The notes: generated by a model not told the origin, from the letters alone. Counted from the first letter of the stretch, positions 33,450 through 42,349 are shown. The stretch: DNA of 45,353 bases from Candidatus Roslinia caecavium (GCA_904419955.1 CAJFTO010000023.1:1-45353); one strand, 5' to 3'. Translations and numbers: made by a program.

Positions 33450-34231
33450 GCGACAGATATGGAATAGAAGCGGTGATATTCGACTGGGCGGGAACTACCG
33501 TCGACTACGGCTGTTTCGCGCCGGTAAACGCTTTCGACGAGGCTTTTAAGGAATTTAATATAGAGCCGACTATGGAAGAGATAAGAAAACCCATGGGTAT
33601 GCTTAAGATCGATCATATAAAGACCATGCTCGAATTTGAAAGGATAAAGATGGCGTGGTATAAGGAATACGGCAGGGCGTACGACGACGAGGACGTTAAA
33701 AACATATACGGCGCCTTTGAAAGGAAACTGCTCGAAGGCCTAAAGAAGTTCTCGGCTCCAAAGCCCGGCGTAGTCGAGCTTACGGGATATTTAAGAGAAA
33801 ACGGGATAAAGATCGGCTCCACCACGGGCTATAACGATAAGATGATGGATATAGTAAAGCCCGCCGCCGCGGAATTGGGATACGAGCCGGATCTCTGTAT
33901 AACTCCCGACTCGACCGGCGGATCGGGACGTCCTTACCCGTATATGATCTTTGAGAATATAAAAGCGTTCGGTATAAGATCGGTGAGAAAGGTCGTAAAG
34001 GCGGGCGATACCGTTTCGGACATTTTAGAGGGAAAAAACGCCGGAGTATGGTCGGTGGGAGTTATCGAAGGCAGCTCCGAGCTGGGACTTACCGATGATG
34101 AATTTTTAAATCTGAGCGAAAATGAAAGAAAATCGCAAAAGGAGCGGGTGAGAAACAGCTTCTTTGAAGCCGGAGCGGATTTTGTAGTAGAACGTATATC
34201 GGATATAAAATATCTGGTCGAATCGCTCTGA
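33446..34231 (+). CDS. phnX: Phosphonoacetaldehyde hydrolase (phosphonatase)
   Basis: A HAD-superfamily enzyme of 261 residues that splits phosphonoacetaldehyde to acetaldehyde and phosphate. HAD motif I is VIFDWAGTTVDYG (nucleophile aspartate). The cap-domain Schiff-base lysine appears in RKPMGMLKIDH. The substrate loop is STTGYND, and motif III/IV is KAGDTVSDILEGKNAG. The ATGA overlap with phnW indicates coupled translation of the two consecutive enzymes. It is the last gene of the operon. Confidence 0.96.
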   Translation: MSDRYGIEAVIFDWAGTTVDYGCFAPVNAFDEAFKEFNIEPTMEEIRKPMGMLKIDHIKTMLEFERIKMAWYKEYGRAYDDEDVKNIYGAFERKLLEGLKKFSAPKPGVVELTGYLRENGIKIGSTTGYNDKMMDIVKPAAAELGYEPDLCITPDSTGGSGRPYPYMIFENIKAFGIRSVRKVVKAGDTVSDILEGKNAGVWSVGVIEGSSELGLTDDEFLNLSENERKSQKERVRNSFFEAGADFVVERISDIKYLVESL

Positions 34232-34273
34232 TAAGTTAGGTTACTACAGTTTTTGATTGTTTTTTCTATAATG

Positions 34274-34301
34274 GCGCGCCCGATCGTTTTTGCGGGCGCG
34301 C
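34274..34301 (+). terminator. Rho-independent terminator of the phosphonate operon
   Basis: A GCGCGCCCG/CGGGCGCGC 9-bp stem with a 10-nt loop, followed by TTTAGTTTG, 43 bases after phnX. The remaining bases to 34456 hold nothing recognisable. Confidence 0.8.
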
Positions 34302-34456
34302 TTTAGTTTGTCTGTTGAACGCGGAACGTCCGTTATTGGAGAAATTCGAGTCTCGTTCGTTTACCGCGCGCATAGAGATACGCAAGCCGCCATATGAGTG
34401 ATCGTTATATACGGCGCGGCGGCGTTAAATCAGTTTGTTTGCCTTATGCGCATGGA

Positions 34457-35845
34457 TCAAAATACGAACCTCGGATATACGTCGTCGGTCTCAAACGGCG
34501 AGAACTCCGGCTCGGGGAGTATTATATTCTCCCTCGGCGGGATCGGATCGTTCATTAAAAAATATTTGAGTTCGTCGTAGAGGTGATCCTCCTGCTTGGT
34601 GTCCACGTCCTCGGGATAGGTTTCGTCGTATTTGAGCTGAGGCAGGGTGCGGATCATGTTTTTACAGGTGTCGAAGAAATATATCATCGGAAGACCTTCC
34701 GCGTCGAAGGACAGTCTGTAATGAACCTGCATTTTTCCGGCCAAGCGGTCGTTTTTTCCCTTTTCGAAGTATACGCCGCAGCGCTCCATCATATCGGCGA
34801 TACTGCCCTCTGAAGAACCGGTCGAGTTCCAGATAGCCGGGTCGGCTATCCCGGTTATATGAAGCCCGCTCTCCTCCTCGTTCTCTATCTCGCGTATCTT
34901 CTCGGCGATCTTCTGAGCGGTCCAGCGGACTCCGACGTCCGGCTTTCCCGTACAGCCGTAGAGTTCGCGGTAATTGTAGACTCTCCCGTCGTAGTCTACC
35001 GCGTACCAGGAGACGGCGAACGGCTTTGAATAGCCGAAGTCGAACGAGCGGAATCTGCGCCACTCTTTCGGTATCTTAAAGGGTTTTATAACATGGGTGT
35101 TTCTGCGGGTCTTATAGCCTTTGGGATTGTTCCGCCATTCGCTGAATACCTGACCGTCGAATATATCCCACTCGCCGTAGAGCAGCGCCCTCTTTTCGTT
35201 TTCGGGGAGTTGGCCGAGCCTTTTTATATAGTTCTCGTCCGCCTGCATCAAGAATTTGTTGTCCTGAACGAATGAGGGGATAAAAAGCCTCTTCGTCCCG
35301 TCGGCGGTCGTATGTTCCACGCCCGGCTCGAAGCCGTCTATAAACCGGCTCTTCACCCAGGTATGACCTATCCCGCCGGGATTGGTGCTGGACTTTATCT
35401 GTTTGGGATAGTCGTTTACCCCTCTGACTCTCGAGAGCAGATATGTGTACTGGCCTTCGGTAAAATGCGTTAATTCGTCGAACCTGACTATATCGTATTC
35501 GGCGCCCTGGTATCTTAAAACGTCGGTCTCGCTCGCGCAGTATCCGAATTCGATCACAGAACCGTTTAAAAAAATCCATTTTTTGTCCGAGGTTTTATAC
35601 TTCGCCGCTGAAGTCGGATATATTAGCAGAGAATTCATGATAAGCGAATGCTCCAGCTCCGGAAAGGTACGTCTTAATATAAGCTGATGGCTCCGCGGAT
35701 ATTTGAGCGCGAATAAAAGCGCGTCTATGAGCTGTCCGTACGACTTGCCGCCGCCCGCCGCGCCGCCGAATAACACCTCGTCCGCGGTCGAATTTATAAA
35801 TTGGAGCTGAGTTTTGGTTATATTTAGATCAAGCGTCGTTTGCAT
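34457..35845 (-). CDS. Phage terminase large subunit
   Basis: 462 residues. The ATPase domain has Walker A FGGAAGGGKSYGQLI (about 26-40) and Walker B YDIVRFDELTHF (about 114-125). The RNase H-like nuclease has acidic clusters at RSFDFGYSKPFAVSW, TGIADPAIWN and the late YDELKYFL. TerL packages phage DNA into capsids and cuts the concatemer. It is the last minus-strand gene of the block, with a small-subunit candidate upstream. It appears full length. Confidence 0.93.
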   Translation of the reverse strand: MQTTLDLNITKTQLQFINSTADEVLFGGAAGGGKSYGQLIDALLFALKYPRSHQLILRRTFPELEHSLIMNSLLIYPTSAAKYKTSDKKWIFLNGSVIEFGYCASETDVLRYQGAEYDIVRFDELTHFTEGQYTYLLSRVRGVNDYPKQIKSSTNPGGIGHTWVKSRFIDGFEPGVEHTTADGTKRLFIPSFVQDNKFLMQADENYIKRLGQLPENEKRALLYGEWDIFDGQVFSEWRNNPKGYKTRRNTHVIKPFKIPKEWRRFRSFDFGYSKPFAVSWYAVDYDGRVYNYRELYGCTGKPDVGVRWTAQKIAEKIREIENEEESGLHITGIADPAIWNSTGSSEGSIADMMERCGVYFEKGKNDRLAGKMQVHYRLSFDAEGLPMIYFFDTCKNMIRTLPQLKYDETYPEDVDTKQEDHLYDELKYFLMNDPIPPRENIILPEPEFSPFETDDVYPRFVF

Positions 35846-35996
35846 AAAATCACCTCGATTCTCATTTGATAGTATTACATGTCGCGCGTCCGCGCCGTCA
35901 GCTTTTAATTTAATGCGTTTTTTAGGCGGCCGGAACGGCTATCGGAGCGCCTGAGAAAAGCGCGTATATTTTCGCCGCTCTTAGATCGCGCCGGAT

Positions 35997-36521
35997 CTAA
36001 ACGATCTTTATATTGACCTCAAGTTTGACGCCTCCGTCGTCGATAACGTTTTCGGGCGGACCCAGCAGATTGAGTATCTCTTTTGCGGCGGACAGCTCTA
36101 TTCGTCCGTCTCCGCAGCTTAGAAGCTCGCACATCTTACAAAGAGCGCGGTTCGAGCGGTCGTTTACGTCGTCCTGCTTTAAAACTTTGCAGAGTTCGTC
36201 CGCCTCCGCGTTTGGGTCGAAGCCGTTCTCGCCGTTTTCGCATTGCGTTTCGGCTTCGCCGCCGCTTCCATCGTCTGAAATATTGTTTGAATTTTCACAC
36301 AATTCTTCGGAAGAAGCGTTTGATTTTTTACACTTTTTTTCAGCGATCTTATCCTTAATTGAATTTTCGCCGTTTGCCTCAAAAATATCTGATTCTGTCG
36401 TTGATTTTGACGTTGTTTTTTTAATTGTTGTATTTGATTTTTTACTGTGTTTACTTCTTGCGCTGTTTTTTTGCTCGGCGGCGCTTTTATCGTCGATATT
36501 TGTGGTTGCGTCTTTTTTCAT
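35997..36521 (-). CDS. Hypothetical phage protein, possible terminase small subunit
   Basis: 174 residues. The first 110 are low-complexity, rich in K, S, T, N and E (KKSNTTIKKTTSKSTTESD), and probably disordered. The C-terminus is ordered (DDVNDRSNRALCKMCELLSC, RIELSAAKEILNLLGPPENV) and ends in a short beta strand. It sits just upstream of TerL, the usual place of the small terminase gene. That is the only reason for the suggestion; no HTH is obvious. The lysine-rich tail could bind DNA. Confidence 0.6.
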   Translation of the reverse strand: MKKDATTNIDDKSAAEQKNSARSKHSKKSNTTIKKTTSKSTTESDIFEANGENSIKDKIAEKKCKKSNASSEELCENSNNISDDGSGGEAETQCENGENGFDPNAEADELCKVLKQDDVNDRSNRALCKMCELLSCGDGRIELSAAKEILNLLGPPENVIDDGGVKLEVNIKIV

Positions 36522-36555
36522 ATTGGTTATTCGCCTCCGTGTATATAGGATATAT

Positions 36556-36975
36556 TTAAATATTAACGTCGGATACGGTCTGACCTACGAGCTTGCCGAG
36601 CGCCGAACTTTGAAGTCTGAAGCATTGCCTGCGGCAGATATATGATTTTATCTCGACCTCGTACCAACTGAGACCGTATAAATATCGCTTTGTTATAATG
36701 TCGGCCTCGTTGACGTTTAGCAGGGAGATCAACCTTTCCCAATCGCCAAGCAACGTCTGGAGCGTTGAATTGAGCCTGTCTATCTCGTCTTTATAATACT
36801 TGATCTCGGTTTGATACTGCTCTATGTATGCTTCGTCGTCGAATATGTTATTCAGCGAACAGCAGGTCAGCATATCCTTATAAAAATCCATCTTAAGCTC
36901 CAGATCCTTCTTTAAAATTCGAATGGATCTAAGCCATTTTTTCACGTCGTCTTTGTTTTCAAATTTCATATTCAT
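36556..36975 (-). CDS. ArpU/DUF1492-like phage transcriptional regulator
   Basis: 139 residues. The N-terminal coiled coil (about 10-85) is followed by a sigma-region-4-like HTH: ADIITKRYLYGLSWYEVEIK, then YICRRQCFRLQSSALGKL. This order is typical of ArpU/RinA-like late-gene activators lying just before terminase genes. It starts after GGAAAATGAAT. It may activate expression of the packaging genes downstream of it. Confidence 0.75.
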   Translation of the reverse strand: MNMKFENKDDVKKWLRSIRILKKDLELKMDFYKDMLTCCSLNNIFDDEAYIEQYQTEIKYYKDEIDRLNSTLQTLLGDWERLISLLNVNEADIITKRYLYGLSWYEVEIKSYICRRQCFRLQSSALGKLVGQTVSDVNI

Positions 36976-37035
36976 TTTCCTTTCATCTTTTATTTTATAA
37001 ATTTTGTTTTATAAAGCGGCGCGCGCTAAAATTTT

Positions 37036-37236
37036 TTATTCGTTCGTTTTTATATCGTAGAATTTGTGACAGCAGATCATATCGCAGAACGCGCCGTCAT
37101 AACTCGTATAATATTCCGCGTCGTCGAATATATCCTCTCCGCATTCGCAGCATGTTCCTATGTATTTCGGAGAGCGTTCACTGCGATCGTAACCTTCTTC
37201 GTTTTCGTCGTATATAATATTATCGTAATCTATCAT
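37036..37236 (-). CDS. Small cysteine-rich, acidic phage protein
   Basis: 66 residues, very acidic at the N-terminus. A CCECGED (CxxC) and a later CDMICCHKF suggest a treble-clef or zinc-ribbon fold. It matches no family I can name; similar short proteins occur in early phage operons. It is first of the minus-strand genes after the repressor control region. It does not resemble anti-TRAP. Confidence 0.65.
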   Translation of the reverse strand: MIDYDNIIYDENEEGYDRSERSPKYIGTCCECGEDIFDDAEYYTSYDGAFCDMICCHKFYDIKTNE

Positions 37237-37407
37237 TATTATTTTTCATCTCTTTTCTTTATAATTTTTTTCAAAGCTTGTTTAGTATTAAATTTTTCGC
37301 CTTTATGATTCAATTTGCCGAAAATTTGCGCCCGGATATATCCAATTATGCGTTCTAAGTTATACTTACCTGAAAATTTGTTATCTCAGTTTTATAATAT
37401 TAAAATA

Positions 37408-37509
37408 TTTGTTATTATTTATATTATATAACAAAATATTTGTTTGTCAATAGTAAAATAACAAATTTATTAATATAATATTGATTTATATTAATAATGG
37501 CGCTATAAT
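37408..37509. promoter_or_regulatory. Divergent phage promoters with repeated TTTGTTAT operator half-sites
   Basis: Rightward, to the repressor: TTGATT (37481-37486), 17 bp, TATAAT (37504-37509). Leftward: TTGACA (37450-37445), 16 bp, TATAAT (37428-37423). TTTGTTAT occurs at 37408-37415, its complement ATAACAAA at 37428-37435 and 37458-37465, and a near copy TTTGTTTG at 37439-37446. These cover or flank the leftward promoter, as expected for CI/LexA-type operators. Nothing else is visible in 37237-37400. Confidence 0.6.
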
Positions 37510-37542
37510 TAAATCAGCATAACAGTAGGAGGCGTCATGGAT

Positions 37543-38253
37543 ATGGCTAACGAGATGATCAGCAGAAAGCTTGTCAAGGCGAGGAAAGAGGCCGGATATT
37601 CCCAGCGCGAGGTATACGAGGCGCTTGGAGTTAAGCAATCGCGTTTCAGCGCCTGGGAAAACGGCAAATCCGAACCGGACATACTTTCATTTTTAAACCT
37701 TTGCCGTATATACGGGATAAAGGATATAGACCTGTATTTTTTGGGCGCGCGGGTCTCGGACGCTTCGGACCCGAGAGTTCCGAAGATAATAGAGAAACTC
37801 AGCTCATTAGACAGCGACGGGATAGACAGGGCGCTCAACTGCGTCGAGTTCGAGAGTAAGCTGAGGTTTGAGAAGGAACGCGGCGCCAAATTCAGACCAA
37901 AGAATATCCGCGTGTTCATGCAGCCCGCGGCCGCGGGACTCGGGAATTACTTAAGCGATTCCGAATCCGAGATAATGGAGCTCGACGCTCCGGACGGCGC
38001 GGATATAGGCGTGCGAATTTCGGGCGACAGTATGGAACCGGTCATAAACGACGGGGATATAGTGTTCGTTAAATATCAGCCTTGGGTCGAGCCGGGCGAG
38101 GTCGGGATATTCAGCCTTAACGGGGACGCGTACTGCAAAAAGCTGGTCAGGACTTCCGGCGGAGTATTTTTGGAGTCGTTTAACCCAAAGTATAAACCGA
38201 TAGAGGTCAGGGAATCCGATAATCTCACTACCTTCGGCGCGGTGATATTATAA
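37543..38253 (+). CDS. Phage CI/LexA-like repressor (XRE HTH plus S24 peptidase)
   Basis: 236 residues from the preferred ATG, 10 nt after GGAGG; another ATG two codons earlier is only 4 nt away. The N-terminal XRE HTH (YSQREVYEALGVKQSRFSAW) is linked to a C-terminal S24 autopeptidase. The cleavage region is PAAAGLG (about 128-134). The nucleophile is S163 in GDSMEPVINDGD and the general base lysine is near 199 in AYCKKLV. Such repressors self-cleave on RecA activation. It lies opposite to the other phage genes and probably binds the operators before it. Confidence 0.92.
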   Translation: MANEMISRKLVKARKEAGYSQREVYEALGVKQSRFSAWENGKSEPDILSFLNLCRIYGIKDIDLYFLGARVSDASDPRVPKIIEKLSSLDSDGIDRALNCVEFESKLRFEKERGAKFRPKNIRVFMQPAAAGLGNYLSDSESEIMELDAPDGADIGVRISGDSMEPVINDGDIVFVKYQPWVEPGEVGIFSLNGDAYCKKLVRTSGGVFLESFNPKYKPIEVRESDNLTTFGAVIL

Positions 38254-39127
38254 AGCGTTTTTAAGGCGCGGCGGGTAACTACAGAAGAATATCGAATTTC
38301 GATAGTTTTTATCTTAGTTCGGTAAGCCGCGCGTGTCGGCGGTATAGTCCGACCCGATACGTTATTATTTATCCGCCGTTTGATATAATATAACGCCGCT
38401 TGTATAACGTATAGATCTAACGGAACCCGGCGTATATTATCGCAAACCGATACGCCGTAGCTTTTTATAGGCGTTATTTAACGCGATGCGTCATATTACA
38501 ACGCTGAAATCCCAACGGTATCAGTCTTTTATGTAAAACAACGCTTAAAAGGCTAAATTTATCTAAAACCGATAAGGTCTAACTCGAATCGATAAGTTAT
38601 ATCTTTTTAAGGCGCCGTCTGACTAATATCGTTATCGTTTATCCGTTTTCCTAAAGAATATGACGTTTTTCGGTAGCCGCGGCTTTAAAATAACGCTTTA
38701 GATATAAATCTAACGAAAATCGATAAGATATTATCGTATACCGATACGCCGTAGCTTTTTATAGGCGTTATTTAACGCGATACGCTAAGATATAACGCTA
38801 AAGCCGCAACAATATGAGCCGCGGTTATAAATTAACGATATAAGCGCGATCGTATAGAAAAACGCTATAGTATAACTTAAAGCGTGCGGTTATCTCATTC
38901 AGCGATAGATTTCAGCGAATTCCGACGCGATTTAACCGACCGGACGCCGCCAATATGCGCGCGTGGTATAGAGTATCGCTTAAGGCGCGAATATATCGAA
39001 AAAAGATATAAAATGCTTAAAAGCGATAAGTTTTAGCGTTTAGCGGCGCCGTCTGACCTAAAACGTTATGATACATCTAAATACATACCCGGCTAGCCTA
39101 ATTTATTCGCCGCGCTGATGCTTCGGT
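38254..39127. repeat. Non-coding 0.87 kb stretch of degenerate repeats
   Basis: No ORF of note lies in either strand. A 42-bp sequence beginning ACCGATACGCCGTAGC occurs identically at 38446-38487 and 38740-38781. Similarity extends to about 100 bp at an offset of 294 bp (TATA(G/A)ATCTAACG upstream, CGCT(G/A)AA downstream). A second module, CGATAAGTT to GGCGCCGTCTGAC, occurs near 38589-38623 and 39024-39056. GCGTTA-TT-TAACGC palindromes and AACGCT/CGATAAG words recur throughout. It separates the repressor from the 3' end of the portal gene. Its nature is unknown. Confidence 0.6.
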
Positions 39128-40909
39128 TCAAATACGGCTGACGGACGGCGTTATCTGCGTCGCCGAGCGAAGAGGTTCGGCTGAGCTTGAGTAAGAATTT
39201 TCGCCGCCGAGTTTTATTTGAGAGGTCTCTTTGCCGTTATTAGTCTCTTTATTTTCCTTTATGGCGCCCGCCGCGGCTAATTTTTCTTCATATCCGTCTC
39301 TTAAGCCTTTGATTCCCTCTATCAGTTTTTCCTTGCCGTCGAGATGCATACTCTCCAGAAGCAGTATAGCCGATTCCGCCTGTTCGGGATTAAATACTCC
39401 CATCTGCCAAAGCTCGGTCAGAGTCTGGTTCTGAGCGATACGGCTGTAGGGGTTGTTCTTCTCGCCGCTTACCGATACGTCGAACTCGACCGGGTGATAG
39501 TGTTCGCCGCCCGGATAGCCTGATTTGTTCAGCTCCCGGCCCGTGAAGCTGATATATTCGCAGCTTCCGTTCTCGCAGTTTATCCTGTACGAGCGCGGAG
39601 AGTTGTAAAATTGGCGCATAAGCTCTATGCAGAGATAGACTATGCTCTTAAACGAGTTGTAACTCTCTATCAGCATATCCCTCGCCAATTTTTCTCCGGC
39701 CTGCTGGAGCGCTACTATAGCCGAATACGCGGTGACTCCTCCCGAGGTGCCGCCCTGCTGAAAGTCTCGGTTTCCCGCTATTTCCTTAAGCTCCAATATC
39801 TTGTTTTGCCGGTGCTCGATTATGAAATTGTGCAGAGGATTAGCCTGCAGCTCGCGTATGTTCTCGTCGCCGACCGAGCCGGCCACGTGTATGATGTCGC
39901 TGTTTAAGTCGGTCAGCTCGTATTCGTTAAGTCCGCCGTTGTCCTTTATCATAAACCGCGTCTTGCCCGATATAAGCGCGTTTTTGCTGATTATGCTGTC
40001 CAGCTTGTCTATGTAGAGCTGCGGATTTTTGACGATGTCCACCAGTCCGAAACCTACCGGGCTGTCCTCGTCCGGGTAGAGCACGTCGAATACAAACGGA
40101 TATATGCCGTGGTCGTATATCCCGTTCTCCCCGGAGTCTTCCGACGCGGCGAGGATGGTGTCGTCGTAGAATTTTATAAGCTCGACCGTGGTCCTGTTTC
40201 CGCGGCTTTTTTTGTAATAGCAGTCTACGACCACGCTTTTATCCTTAAGTGCGTCGTTGTTTTTGGTGTTTTGCATATCGTCGTAAGTCATGACCTCTAT
40301 CGCCGCGCTGCCGGTAAATTTGTCCGCGTGTTCGGGGTATTTGAGCTTGAGCTCTGAGTTGTCTACCAGCGCGGTCAGGAATACGAAGCGGCTGTCCTGT
40401 ATATCGGTTATGCCCGGTTCCCAGAACAGGTTCAGCAGGTCTATTTTTTTGATGTCTATATCCCCAGCGCCGTTGTTCAGCGTAGGATTGAAGAATACGC
40501 CGTAGCATGAAGCACCGTTTTTCAGCTTATACCACCAGGCTCTGCTGTATGTCTTTTTAAAATCGCAGATGTCGAGCTGCATCGGCAGGATCTTTGTCAG
40601 TTTTTCGGCGAGTTGTCTGTCGCCTTCGCTGCGCTCTAAGATATTCGGTTCGGGATAGTTGTCCATAGCGTCGGCGTGCTTGTTGGCGATCACGTTAAAG
40701 AGGTAGGGCGTCGCCGGTTCGGGTATATTCGAGTCGGGATCGGACATATACCGGCTCTTATACCAGTTGTTGTTGTCGATTATCCGCCTGTCGTACTGCT
40801 GTTTATGTTCCTTGTAGAATTTGAAACATTCGCGGACCTTTCCGAAAAATTCAGCCTTGATAACGCCCGCGTACGACGCGTTTGCGGTTGAAGTTGAGTA
40901 TATTTCCAT
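39128..40909 (-). CDS. Phage portal protein
   Basis: 593 residues. The N-terminal helical region (CFKFYKEHKQQYDRRIIDNN) leads into a portal core with PATPYLFNVIANKHADAMDN, LNLFWEPGITDIQDSRFVFL and IYPFVFDVLYPDEDSPVGFG (crown and wing). The later region has GNRDFQQGGTSGGVTAYSA and a polar C-terminal tail. It resembles the long P22-type or related portal proteins found in uncultured Firmicutes prophages. It would form the dodecameric DNA gate docking TerL. It starts 30 bp after the tail-like gene. Confidence 0.82.
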   Translation of the reverse strand: MEIYSTSTANASYAGVIKAEFFGKVRECFKFYKEHKQQYDRRIIDNNNWYKSRYMSDPDSNIPEPATPYLFNVIANKHADAMDNYPEPNILERSEGDRQLAEKLTKILPMQLDICDFKKTYSRAWWYKLKNGASCYGVFFNPTLNNGAGDIDIKKIDLLNLFWEPGITDIQDSRFVFLTALVDNSELKLKYPEHADKFTGSAAIEVMTYDDMQNTKNNDALKDKSVVVDCYYKKSRGNRTTVELIKFYDDTILAASEDSGENGIYDHGIYPFVFDVLYPDEDSPVGFGLVDIVKNPQLYIDKLDSIISKNALISGKTRFMIKDNGGLNEYELTDLNSDIIHVAGSVGDENIRELQANPLHNFIIEHRQNKILELKEIAGNRDFQQGGTSGGVTAYSAIVALQQAGEKLARDMLIESYNSFKSIVYLCIELMRQFYNSPRSYRINCENGSCEYISFTGRELNKSGYPGGEHYHPVEFDVSVSGEKNNPYSRIAQNQTLTELWQMGVFNPEQAESAILLLESMHLDGKEKLIEGIKGLRDGYEEKLAAAGAIKENKETNNGKETSQIKLGGENSYSSSAEPLRSATQITPSVSRI

Positions 40910-40939
40910 TTATTTTTCTCCTTCGTATCTGTATTTTTA

Positions 40940-41839
40940 TTACTGCTTCGCCCCTCCGCCTTGTTCGAGGGCGCTCAGCCTATCTTTTATATCGTCTATT
41001 TCGGATAATACGTCTTTGCCGTTTATTAAAACTCTGTCTCCGCTCAGCCAAAGCTCCTGGGTAGATTGAAAGAAGTATATAAAAGCGGTCGTTCCGACTA
41101 TACCGAGGGAAGCGGTATCGGAATCTTTCTTAATATTGAAACTGCCCCTGCTGTATACCACGCCGTTGATGTTGGTGACCGAAGAACCGTCGCCGGCGCC
41201 TAAAACCATGTACGCCGTCCCGTCGTCGCCTACCGACATGCCCAGCTTTTGAAGCCTGTTTGAATTCTCGTCTTGGTATATCTTTATCCCCGTCTGATCG
41301 AGCGCGGGGAATACTCCGCCGCTATTGGTCTCGTAAGAGGCTACGTCCGTTCCTATTATAGTCGATGAGTATATCTCGGAACTGTTGACCATACCCGAGA
41401 ATATCGCGTTGCCGAGACTGTTTATGTACACGGTCGGAAGTCCTTCGTCGTTGTACAGCGCGAACGTGAACACGTCGCTGTCCGGATTGTACGCGGCTTT
41501 GAACCTTACGTTATCCTGGTCGCTTATCGATATGCTGCTCCCGTTTATCTCAAGATTTCCGTTTTGATCGGATACCGATACGTTGTTGGTGTTTATATTC
41601 CCGGCTATGAGTTTATCCGCTGTCAGAACGCCTATCTGCGCGTTGGTTATCTTTGCGTTGTTGGTGTTGATGTTTTCGGCCTTGACCTCCGCCGCCTCGG
41701 ATACGTTCCCCGCGTCTAAATTATTGATTATAAAGCTCAGCTCGTCTATCAGAGCCGTTCCCCAGTTTTTAAGCATCTTTATGTCCGTCTCGTTGTTACC
41801 CGTCAATTTTGAAGGTATCGGCGCTGTTAAGTTTGGCAT
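40940..41839 (-). CDS. Phage tail/fibre-like structural protein
   Basis: 299 residues. The repetitive, beta-rich middle (ENINTNNAKITNAQIGVLTA, DKLIAGNINTNNVSVSDQNG) is like the TADKI-x-AG repeats of phage tail and host-recognition proteins. The C-terminus is a short coiled coil (SEIDDIKDRLSALEQ) suggesting trimerisation, and ends Gly-rich. It lies upstream of the portal gene, with no capsid, head-tail or tape-measure genes around. The exact role (fibre, spike or minor structural protein) is not resolved. The ATG follows AAAGGAGACTAACAAAA. Confidence 0.6.
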   Translation of the reverse strand: MPNLTAPIPSKLTGNNETDIKMLKNWGTALIDELSFIINNLDAGNVSEAAEVKAENINTNNAKITNAQIGVLTADKLIAGNINTNNVSVSDQNGNLEINGSSISISDQDNVRFKAAYNPDSDVFTFALYNDEGLPTVYINSLGNAIFSGMVNSSEIYSSTIIGTDVASYETNSGGVFPALDQTGIKIYQDENSNRLQKLGMSVGDDGTAYMVLGAGDGSSVTNINGVVYSRGSFNIKKDSDTASLGIVGTTAFIYFFQSTQELWLSGDRVLINGKDVLSEIDDIKDRLSALEQGGGAKQ

Positions 41840-42166
41840 TTTTGTTAGTCTCCTTTTTGATATATTTTTTAAATTTGTAACGTTAACGTCCTTACATTTT
41901 TAATTATATACATATAAAAGTGACATGCGGGGACATGTTGATCGGATCCGATATAAATTTTAAAGTGTGGATAACGCGGTTGTAATTTTGGAACGATTGT
42001 GGATAGATATATAAATTACTTCTCTTCTTAGATTGATATATTAATTTTTATATCGATGAAGCGCTATGCCGGTCGACTTAGCGCGTTATTTATATTCGGC
42101 CATTTCGCAAATAATTTATAGGCGACTAAATACGGCGATCTATTTTATAATAAAATCTCTATTTCT

Positions 42167-42209
42167 GTTGTAAATACAACCGATTTATTATTTTATGTTA
42201 CAGTATAAT
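42167..42209 (+). promoter_or_regulatory. hcp promoter with a CRP/FNR-type dyad
   Basis: GTTGTAAATACAAC (42167-42180) is a GTTGTA/TACAAC dyad with a 2-bp centre. A TATAAT lies at 42204-42209 with no good -35 element. If transcription starts near 42216, the dyad centre is at about -42, the class II position of CRP/FNR activators. hcp genes are commonly controlled by such regulators (HcpR, FNR). The other bases of 41840-42349 hold a 130-nt leader with CTGTAA/TTACAG complementarity and otherwise nothing clear. Confidence 0.5.
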
Positions 42210-42349
42210 ATGTTCGGAAAGTCAGGGAAGAAAAGAATTGTAAAATAATAAGGTAAAACATGACTGTAAAGTAGCGGAGAGTTTATTTCTCGGCAGAGCG
42301 TTACTGTTACAGCTATAGAAAATTTTAGAATAAAAGGAGATTCAAGATT

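Noticed and set aside
34336..34360. tRNA 3'-end fragment as an attachment site (TTCGAGTC sequence)
   Set aside because: The T-arm does not pair properly and no acceptor stem or matching copy at the other side of the phage block was seen.
37036..37236. Anti-TRAP protein, given the TRAP-like site
   Set aside because: The cysteine pattern is CCEC and CDMICC in an acidic 66-residue protein, not the paired CxxC repeats of anti-TRAP, and it lies in the phage early region.
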